NCBI GenBank assembly: GCA_024684085.1
Contig: JAIKXM010000005.1
Location: forward strand, 35,506 to 99,505
Direction: 5' to 3'
Origin: Lachnospiraceae bacterium
GTDB lineage: Bacteria > Bacillota > Clostridia > Lachnospirales > Lachnospiraceae
Length of the DNA stretch: 64,000 bases
The notes under the pieces were generated by a model that searched no databases, had not been told where the DNA came from, and saw nothing but the letters and a program-made list of their open reading frames with translations. The number at the start of each line of letters is the position of its first letter. The first letter of the stretch is position 1. Position numbers and translations under genes: made by a program. Positions 13,378 through 22,400 of this stretch are shown here, piece after piece.

Positions 13378-14706
13378 TCAATCGGAAAACGTATAGGTAT
13401 TCTTACCCTTGCGCTTTGATTCATACATGGCTACATCCGTCTTCTCAAAGAGATTGGTAACATCGGTGGCATCCTTACCGTTAACGATACCCACACTTAT
13501 AGATATAGGAGGAAGTCCGTCATCGGTATTGCTAAGTTCTTCTTTGATCTGCTCCACCTTGGATGCGATAAGTCTCTGTGGCATTCCGGAAGAATGCGCT
13601 ATGAATATTACAAATTCATCACCGCCTATACGGCAGATATAATCATCATCACGGAAGATGGCATCAATCACGTTAACCAGCTTGATAAGTATCTTGTCTC
13701 CGACCTCATGTCCGTAATTGTCATTGATACTCTTGAAGTTATCTACATCGAGAAGCATCATATATGTTGATTCCAGATCGATACCCGACAGGATAAGCTC
13801 ATATCCCGCACGATTGTATGCTCCGGTAAGTTCATCATGAGATGCCTTGAAGTTAAGATTCTCAAGACTCGTTCTATATTTCGAATACATCTTATTATAA
13901 GCCTGTGCGAGGTACCTGAATTCATTTGCACCCACCTCAGGGATCGGACTGTCTGATTTGATCTTATCAACAGCCTTTAATACCGGCTTTATTCCCAGTA
14001 TCGAAGTAAGTCTTACCATTACTATAATAGAGATGACCTGAATAACGATAACAATCCGAACCAGCAAAAGCTGCTTTCTGAGAAGTGCCATCTTCTCTTC
14101 TTTAACGGAATTTCTCAATATATCAACTTCCACAAGACTTGCCTGCATGTCTTCGCGGATATCATCTTTCTGTTCATAATATTCATCATTCAATACAAGC
14201 TCTGTAGCCCGCCTTATCTTATCTTCCGAAGACAAGGCCGCATCGGCATCACTCAGAACTACACCATCAAGAACCTCAGGATAATCTGTATAGCCCTTAG
14301 CCTCTATCACAAGACGCATCGCATAATATTCCTGATTCATTAGATTCATGGAATGATCCAGAGCCTGATTGAGACTCTTCAAAGCCGCAACCGTCTTATC
14401 GTCATTATCCATCCTGTCTATCGCTTCCTCACGCCTTTGCGATTCGAATGCCTCCTCAAAATAATTATCCAGGAAACGTCTATCACCGTTTATCGTGAAT
14501 CTCTGCACCTGTTCGGTCAGATAATCCGAAGCATCCATAAGTTCATGTGCAGCCTTCTCAAGTTCCGTATGTTCTTCCTCAGCATTGGCAAGACTTGTGA
14601 AACTATTGGTAAGCCTGAATGTAGTTATCAATACCGTGCCCGACCATAAGAACAATGTCACCACCAGCCAAATATGAATCGTACGAAGCGATAATCCCTG
14701 TTTCAT
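13378..14706 (-). CDS. Membrane diguanylate cyclase (GGDEF) with periplasm-facing sensor
   Basis: 442 aa. Two membrane segments (about residues 9-30 and 213-235) flank an extracytoplasmic helical sensor, followed by a HAMP-like linker and a GGDEF domain. The catalytic GGDEF is intact at 361-365, and RDDD five residues before it is the inhibitory RxxD site, so the protein should make c-di-GMP and be feedback inhibited. A perfect palindrome overlaps its TATAAT box, suggesting repression. An EAL/HDOD protein is encoded at 61-62 kb, but its EAL part looks inactive. A MITE-like element lies about 115 bp upstream. Confidence 0.93.
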   Translation of the reverse strand: MKQGLSLRTIHIWLVVTLFLWSGTVLITTFRLTNSFTSLANAEEEHTELEKAAHELMDASDYLTEQVQRFTINGDRRFLDNYFEEAFESQRREEAIDRMDNDDKTVAALKSLNQALDHSMNLMNQEYYAMRLVIEAKGYTDYPEVLDGVVLSDADAALSSEDKIRRATELVLNDEYYEQKDDIREDMQASLVEVDILRNSVKEEKMALLRKQLLLVRIVIVIQVISIIVMVRLTSILGIKPVLKAVDKIKSDSPIPEVGANEFRYLAQAYNKMYSKYRTSLENLNFKASHDELTGAYNRAGYELILSGIDLESTYMMLLDVDNFKSINDNYGHEVGDKILIKLVNVIDAIFRDDDYICRIGGDEFVIFIAHSSGMPQRLIASKVEQIKEELSNTDDGLPPISISVGIVNGKDATDVTNLFEKTDVAMYESKRKGKNTYTFSD

Positions 14707-14757
14707 CCCTTTTGATAATTCCTTTCAACCTGAATGAAGATTTTAATTTCCCGCATC

Positions 14758-14787
14758 ATTATACACTAAACGTGCATTAGTGTATAA
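14758..14787 (-). promoter_or_regulatory. Palindromic operator overlapping the diguanylate cyclase -10 box
   Basis: TTATACACTAA-acgtgca-TTAGTGTATAA is a perfect 11-bp inverted repeat at 14759-14787. The minus-strand TATAAT (14758-14763) lies inside one arm, 52 bp upstream of the start codon. A dimeric repressor bound here would block the promoter. The regulator is not known. Confidence 0.6.
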
Positions 14788-14822
14788 GTAAGAATTTTGC
14801 CGGGGTATCAGCACCTGACCGC

Positions 14823-15005
14823 GTTACTGTTCACAGTGTCTGTCCGCTACAGGAAATATATTCACCGAAACGGCGCTCTCGCTCCGATGTGAGCGTAGCG
14901 GACACTAAGCTCGGTTTTGCCTCGCTAAGTGCCGACGCCCACATAGGCGTTTGTTGTGAATATATTTCCTGTAGCTATTTACAAAACATGGGTGTGAACA
15001 GTAAC
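14823..15005 (+). mobile_element. MITE-like element, copy 3
   Basis: 183-bp element with perfect 12-bp terminal repeats and perfect 19-bp inner arms (14847-14865 and 14956-14974). An exact 8-bp direct repeat CTGACCGC flanks it (14815-14822 and 15006-15013); the right copy touches the last base of the tcdA stop codon. This copy best defines the element's ends. Confidence 0.93.
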
Positions 15006-15012
15006 CTGACCG

Positions 15013-15768
15013 CTAAATCTTCATCAGATCTTTTACAACTTCTCCGGCTATTATAAGTCCGGCCACCGACGGCACAAAGGCCACGCTTCCCGGCACAGGC
15101 TTCGGGTGTAAAGTGACACGTGTGTCATCATCGCAGTCTGCATGCGATTCCCCCTCACTATCCGTTGATAACTGCTGCGGTCGTAAGGGAATCTCTTCGG
15201 AATATACCACCTTCAGTTTCTTAATTCCCCTCTTCCTCAATTCACGACGCATAACCTTGGCAAGCGGACACACATTGGTCTTGTATATATCGGCAACCCT
15301 GAAGGCTGAAGCATCCAGCTTATTGCCGGCTCCCATGGAACTGATAACGGGTATCCCCAGTTCACTGCATCTGACGACAAGAGCGATCTTGGCCGTTACG
15401 GTATCTACGGCATCCACCACATAATCATATTCCTCAAAAGGGAAGTTGTCCGCATTGTCCGGCAGGAAGAAGGTCTTATAGAGCCTGACATCCACATCAG
15501 GATCGATATCCAGCATCCGCTCCTTCATCACTTCTACCTTGTCACGGCCGACAGTACTGTGAGTCGCTATGATCTGTCTGTTGATATTGCTCAGGCTGAC
15601 CGTATCCCTGTCGATAAGGTCGAAACTGCCGACACCGCTCCGTACGAGCGCCTCGCATACATATCCGCCCACGCCACCTACTCCGAAGACAGCCACACGG
15701 GCACTCCTAAGGCGTTCTACCGCCGATTCACCTATTAACAGCTTTGTTCTCTCGAATTGATCTGACAT
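15013..15768 (-). CDS. tcdA: tRNA threonylcarbamoyladenosine dehydratase (ThiF/MoeB/HesA superfamily)
   Basis: 251-aa ATP-dependent enzyme that cyclises t6A37 of tRNAs to ct6A. The E1-like nucleotide loop GVGGVGGY is at 29-36, LIDRDTVSLSNINRQ at 51-65, and the C-terminal KPVPGSVAFVPSVAGLIIAG segment is characteristic of the TcdA/CsdL group rather than ThiF or MoeB. The first 34 bp overlap the preceding unknown gene, so translation is likely coupled. Good confidence in family; the exact substrate is by analogy. Confidence 0.9.
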   Translation of the reverse strand: MSDQFERTKLLIGESAVERLRSARVAVFGVGGVGGYVCEALVRSGVGSFDLIDRDTVSLSNINRQIIATHSTVGRDKVEVMKERMLDIDPDVDVRLYKTFFLPDNADNFPFEEYDYVVDAVDTVTAKIALVVRCSELGIPVISSMGAGNKLDASAFRVADIYKTNVCPLAKVMRRELRKRGIKKLKVVYSEEIPLRPQQLSTDSEGESHADCDDDTRVTLHPKPVPGSVAFVPSVAGLIIAGEVVKDLMKI

Positions 15769-16340
15769 ATCTGTACTTTCCTGTCTATTATATCCGTATC
15801 CGTGTAATAAATATCCAAAGCAGACATTACATTCCCGAAGCTTACCACTTCCAGATCCAGCTTAGCTGCTATCCGCTTCATCCGCTCATCCATCACATGA
15901 TATACCTTACGAAGCGGCCAGTCCAAATATGATATGTAATCGCGATCACATTGGTCCAGGCATTCGAGTTCTCTGTCGAAGGCTTTTTTATCCTGATATA
16001 TCTTCTTACCGAAATCACATATTGCAAAAGAGCCCGCAACAGGAGGTACACTCTCTTCCATTCGTCTGAAGCTCGTACGTCCAAGCTCATCCGTTTCTTT
16101 AATATAGGTTGTTTTTACATTACCCGAACCGTCCGGTTCCTCCGTAAGTATTATCCCGCGTGACACCAGATGCTTCCAGACAACCGCACTTATCCTCTCA
16201 TTCGAGACAGGATACATCAGTCTGTCATGTATCTCCGGAACCGTAAGTCCCAGATCTGCCAGATGTCGGACCGCATCTCCATAGGCCGCGTTATTGACAA
16301 GATCCGCAAGAGCTTCCTCGAAATATCTGTTTTTCTTCAT
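15735..16340 (-). CDS. Conserved-looking protein of unknown function upstream of tcdA
   Basis: 201 aa, soluble, no signal peptide or membrane segment. The N-terminal half (LADLGLTVPEIHDRLMYPVSNERISAVVWKHLV) reads like a helical, possibly winged-helix DNA-binding region; the C-terminal half is Tyr/Asp-rich with no motif I recognise. Its 3' end overlaps tcdA by 34 bp, suggesting a two-gene operon and perhaps a linked role in tRNA modification, but nothing in the sequence proves this. Confidence 0.7.
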   Translation of the reverse strand: MKKNRYFEEALADLVNNAAYGDAVRHLADLGLTVPEIHDRLMYPVSNERISAVVWKHLVSRGIILTEEPDGSGNVKTTYIKETDELGRTSFRRMEESVPPVAGSFAICDFGKKIYQDKKAFDRELECLDQCDRDYISYLDWPLRKVYHVMDERMKRIAAKLDLEVVSFGNVMSALDIYYTDTDIIDRKVQICQINSREQSC

Positions 16341-16455
16341 GCATGTTCCCCATATACCTAATTACCTCCGATTACTTTATTGTGACATTCAGAGTAAATA
16401 TGGCACACATAAGGCGCACCACAAGCGATCACTATCAATAACTGTTCAGAACCCC

Positions 16456-19400
16456 TTATTTCATTTCTGCTTTTTTGATAGTAAAGTTCGCGCTGAACAC
16501 TCCTACATAATCGCCCTTACCCTTTAGGATGATCTTTGCTTTTCCGGGCGCATCATTATTGGCGTAATATATCTCGAAGTTCGATAATATCTCTTCGCCA
16601 TTATTAATACTAACTCTTCCGATCTTAATGGTATAATCAACTCCCGGGGTCAGGGTTACTTTATCCCCCACGCCTCCGTGTACCTTATTCTTACCACTCT
16701 TACTGAGTTGCACCTTGGCCTTGTTAACATCCGTTTTGCCGGTACCTTCCACTACATTGTAGCTTACATTCACTGAACCGGCATAATTCTTCGAATACTT
16801 TGCCGTCACCGTTGCGATAATATCAGCCTCAGGTCCTGACAGAGTTCCCGCTCCAGAATAACTTACTGAATATTCATTGCTGTTCACGATCTGATTATCG
16901 ATCACGATATAAGGCTTGGGATTGTACTTGGCCTTCTTCTGGTATACCATATCACCGACCAGTATGTAATTGGAGTCGTCATCCTTAAGCGCACCCTCAA
17001 GTGTAGGCTTTTTGACCATATATGTCGCATCACCCTCATACTTGGCACCTTTATAATTGCCTTTAAATGTGATCTTATATTTGGCCTTCTCTCCACCCTT
17101 CTTGTTACCGGAATATTTAACGCTGTAATCTTTTCCCTGAATCAGGTTCTCCGCGGTCTCATTTGCATATACCGTTATCGCCGGCTTCGCGCCGTCCTTA
17201 TCATATTCCATTTCGGCAGGCGTACAAGTCACCGTAAAGGTAGCGGTCTTTAAAGGCTTGATCTTGAATGTCTTCTTAACTTTACCCTTATGACTTCCGG
17301 TACCGGTCACTAACAGTGTAACGGTTCCGGCATTAACATTATCGGAATAGCTTACCGTATACTCCGGTGTCTCTTCACCGGTTCCGTCGGTTACTATAAG
17401 GTACTCATCTACAGTCTTCGGTGTTCCGTCATAGATGAATTCACTGGGTTTTTGATCAGAGAACTTCACCTTGATGGTTGCCTTCTTGGCTTCGGCCGAA
17501 GTCACTATTTCTATGGAATCTGTAATCTCCCCACAGAAATTACCACCTTCTTTGGCCCTGATATTGACAGTCCGATCTTCTTCATTCACTTCATATGTAT
17601 AATCTTTTTTATTAGTGAGCACTTTACCGTTATAAGTGACCACCGGTTTAATATCTTTAGCTTTACTACCGATCAGTCCGCCCACTTTGGCCTCGCCGAT
17701 ATCACGCCTATCTATAACAAAAGTTGATGTTATCGTACTTGAATAAACCCCTTTGCCCTTAACGGTAACGGTAGCTTCTCCCGCAGATTTGTTATTCTTA
17801 TACGAAACAGAATAATCAACACCTTCAATCAGTAGCTTACCGCTATCTCTGACAACGGCACCAGGCTTCAAGGCGTTTCCGGTATAGGTCATATGATATA
17901 CACCGGCTGCATCCTTAGCCAATTCACTGTCATCCAATTCAACCAAAATACCTTTTTTGAACAGTGTGAAAGTTATCTTACCCGTTTCCCCCGGAATCTG
18001 TCCGGTAGCAGTCGCCACACTGTTATATGCCGTGGTAAACACAAGCTGTGCGCCGTAACCTCCCGGAATGAATGTCTCCCCTGAGGGTGTCATCATAGAT
18101 GACTCGATCGATGTCCCCAGATAACCTCTTGATGATTCAGGGTAAGTAATGATCTGATATCTCAACGCAATATCCTGAGTCTTCTTAAGATCCACAAGAC
18201 CGGTTACCCTATCTGTGTATGCCCCATCCGCATTCTTATTGGCCCACGCGCCTTCAAGAGTATCCGTATAGACCTTAAGTTCAACATACGGCAATATATA
18301 CTCGGGAATAAGCTCGGCAGCTTTTGCAGTAACCTGATCGGCATCACCCGTGAAGGTTGTGAATATCTCTCCCGACGTGTCCATCCAGCTTCCGGTCCTG
18401 AACCGGCCGCTGCCGTCCTGATCCGAGACATTAACTCCGGCGAGTACAGTACCGTCTATAGTATACTTATCATCGACTTTGGTAAGCTCCACATTCTGTC
18501 CGTTAATTACCACGATAAGCTTATCTCCCGACGGTTCCGTATATTCTCCGACATTGATCTCTACGCTATCTGATGTAAGTGAGGTCCCTGCTGCCTTCAC
18601 CCGGATGTCATATGTTCCGGGAGCAAGTCCGGTTATATTATCACCGGTAACGGCAGTCCATGTCATCTCCTCCGTTTTCTTATATTCCATGGTAGGATCC
18701 ACACCCGTGATCATTCCGTTATTATTGCTTACGGTTGTACAATCCTGCTTCTGCAACATTCCTATTACAGCTGCTCTTGTAATGAATACTACCTTTTTCG
18801 CACTCTCCGAACCGTTCTCACCCTTTTGTGTGACAGTAAGAACACCGGGAACAACACCTGTCAGTTCCTGAGTGGTGCCCTCTGCGGTAAAATCTACCGG
18901 GCTTAAGTTAATATCAGGTTGCTGTGCGGGTTCGTTCCCCTGCCTTCCATTCGTGAACGGTTCAATGGATACCGCATAATCTTCTCCGCTTATCAGTCCC
19001 GTCAAGGTGCCGCTATTATCCCCGGTTGCAACAAATGACACGCCTGTCATAATCTCAAGATTGAAGAAGTCTTCATTATTATCCGCTTCAACCGAATTCT
19101 TAGTCCAATGTGCCGTATACGATCTGGCCCCTGTCTCATCGGCTTCTATTCTGTCCACACGCTTTGACTGACTGTCAAACCAACCGTCAAATGTATAGCC
19201 TTCACGACTGACATCAACCGGAAGAACAGCGCCCGTTAAATAGAAGTACATGGACACATTATCATTACCTATACTGCCTCCGGCAGGATCCAGAGAAACA
19301 TCATACGACGCAGGCTTATACAGAGCCCGAACTGTTACATCATGATCGGGCATAGTGAATATGGTAGTCGGATCAGTGTCATCCGCTGTTGTCACATCGG

Positions 19401-22400
19401 CACTGTCCCATCTGTCAAAGACATATCCGTTCTGAGCTTCACCTGCCGTAAGGGCAACGTTAACTCCGGAAACTGCAGTCCGGCCATCCTCACTGTCAGG
19501 AACGTCAGCCGTCACATTATCACTTGCAGTAATTGTATGCGGAGTATCATATTCTTCGAATATCGCGCGATAATCAGCATCACCCGTTACGGCTGTAAGT
19601 CTTGGTGACCATCCGGCGAATCTGTACGGAGTATCTTCCTCATTCATACACATAAGGGTTTCATTGCTCTCATACACAGGGAAGGTTCCGGCCTGCACTT
19701 CTTCCACAGTGCCCACGATCATCTCCTCTCCCGCATCATCATAAGAGATAAAGTTGACCGTATAGGTATTAGGAAGCCACTGTGCATACAATGTAATATC
19801 CGTTGCAATATCGGCACTTACGCCGGCCGAATAAGATTCTCCGGTTCCGTCCGGTTTCGTATTCCATCCATCGAATGCATAGCCCGTTCTCGTATATGCA
19901 CACTCCGGCAATACCGGAGCCGCGCCCTCAAAATCCTCCATCTGACCGGTTCCGCCATTACCTTCGAAACCAATTATGACAGATGTGTCTGAATCTTTCT
20001 GCCATACGGCATAGAGCACAAGATCACTTTCAACTGCTGCCTTATCGGCATAAGAGGTTCCGGTATTGTCAGCTGCGGTATTCCAGTTCTTGAATATATA
20101 CCCTTCTCTGACAAACTCACATTTCGGAAGCTTTCCACCATTCTTAGCTATACTAACCGTCTGAACATCGGCCGTTGCGCCGCCCGGAATAAGTACAACC
20201 GTATAAGCATCTTCCGATATAGCTTCTTCCCCTTCGTCAAAGCCGAGCTCATTACCTTCATCGGTCTCATTGCCTTCTCCCGCAACAACGCGGTCACCGG
20301 CAATTTCCATCGTTGTGACAGGCTCGCCCGTCACGGCCATGGTCTCAAAACTGTCCGCTTCTTCCGTGAAGATCATCAACCTGCTGTTGTATTCGCCTCC
20401 GATAGAATCGCTGCTGAAAGAAGCCGTCACCTCACCGTTGCTGAAGGATTCCTCTATCACGGAATCCTTGCCTATGCCGGCAATCCCTCCCGCATAAGTA
20501 TGGGTCAGGGATATCGAACTAATACCGACATTGGCCTGATTATCAGACTCTGTGATATATCCGCTCTCTATACGTCCCGCTATTCCTCCTGCTCCGCATA
20601 AGATACCATCCGATGCGGCAGGCTCATTGACCGTAATCGCACCCTTATTAATACAATATTCAATGTACGAACCAAAAGCGACACCGACTATTCCACCCGT
20701 ATCGGCAGCCGATGAAGAAACAGCTTTTTCGTTGATACAGGCGCTGATGAATCCATGACTTGTTCCGACTATTCCGCCCGTTGCTTCATATCCTGTTCCG
20801 TTTATTACTCCATTATTGGTCGAGATATTGACAAAGCCTCCGAGATCAAGTCCCACAATACCTCCGGTCGACCGTGCATTATTGGTAATATTGCCATTAT
20901 TGGTACAGTCCTCGATAGTGGCGCCGTTACCAAGCGTTCCAAGAATACCACCCAGATTACTGCCGCCGTTCTGCAATCCGGCATTGTTGGTACAATGGTA
21001 GATGAAGCCCCCTTTGTAACATATACCCGCTATACCGCCTGCATTAAGGCTGCCCTTTACTATACCCGAATTCTCACAATCTTTTATCGTAACCTTACGC
21101 ACAGATCCGGCGATACCACCGATATCACTGCCGCTTCCGTTAATCTCTCCCTTATTGTCACAAGCTGTGATCGAAGCGGCGCAATCTCCGGTCACACCGC
21201 CCACATGCGAAGTACCGGTGACACTTCCGTCATTAATACATTTAACAGCCATTCCGAAGGTTGTACCGGCTATACCACCCGTATACTTCTTACCTGCGAC
21301 CGTACCCTTATTATTGCAGTTAACGACAGTACTTCCGATGCGGCCCGCAACACCGCCCGTATATATGCTGCCGCTCTCCACACGACCGTTATTGATGCAA
21401 TCCGACATGGTTCCGCTAACTGCCCCGGCGATACCTCCGGTATATTTATCCCCGTCTGCGGTACCTTCGTTCCTGACATTGGCCCCATTAACACAGTCCG
21501 ATACCCTGGCTGCATATCCGACCACTCCTCCTATATGACATACACTGCGATCTGTCTCACGTCTGCTGCCGACAACAGTACCCAAGCTCCCATTTATGCA
21601 GCCGCTGACAGAGCGATCCGCCTTACCTGCAACTCCGCCTATATATTCGATACCTTCCACTTCGCCGCTGTTAGTACAATCGGCCACATCCAGTGAGGAT
21701 CTGCCTGCAATGCCGCCGACATACTCAACACCCGTCACCGACGCATTATTACAACAATCCTTGATGCCCTTTATGCTTCCGGCTATACCGCCGACATAAC
21801 GATCTCCGATAACAGGGCCATTGTTCTCAAGGCCGCTCAGGCTGCAATATGACAGACCAACGATTCCTCCTGTCATATCCCCGATGCCTTCGACTCTTCC
21901 CATGTTACTGCTGTAGATGATGCTGCCGTCTTCATCCACAAATCCGGCTATACCTCCCGTAATGTCATGTCCGGCTACGGAAGATACTGCTTCGGTTGTC
22001 GCGCATTCGGATATTGTTCCACCTTTTACCTCACCTGCTATACCACCGGTTAGCAGATTGCCCGCAACCGTTCCGGAATTGATACCGCCGTTCAATGACG
22101 ATCCGCTCAATCCACCGACGATACCTCCCGTGCATACATCGCCGTTTACCGTCCCTTCATTGGTAAGTCCCACAAGGATTCCGCCGGAACAATAACCTAC
22201 AACGCCTCCGTACATATTATTGGTATATCCGTGATAGAGCTTACCGTTGGCATGGTCAAGCACACCGTCGGCATGTGATTCGCCAATATAGCTTACACTA
22301 CCGCTGAAGTTACAGCCACTGACCATAACAGCCGAACCTGAAACTCCTTCATATGAACCGAACTTCCCGATATCACCATCCGATATCTCAGGCACGCCAT

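Noticed and set aside
16456..16560. LPxTG sorting signal at the C terminus of the giant surface protein
   Set aside because: The last residues (VFSANFTIKKAEMK) have no LPxTG, hydrophobic helix or basic tail.
20755..21696. 313-codon open frame on the plus strand inside the giant surface protein gene
   Set aside because: It is antisense to the GLUG repeats; its periodicity mirrors the repeat coding, and there is no ribosome binding site or recognisable domain.
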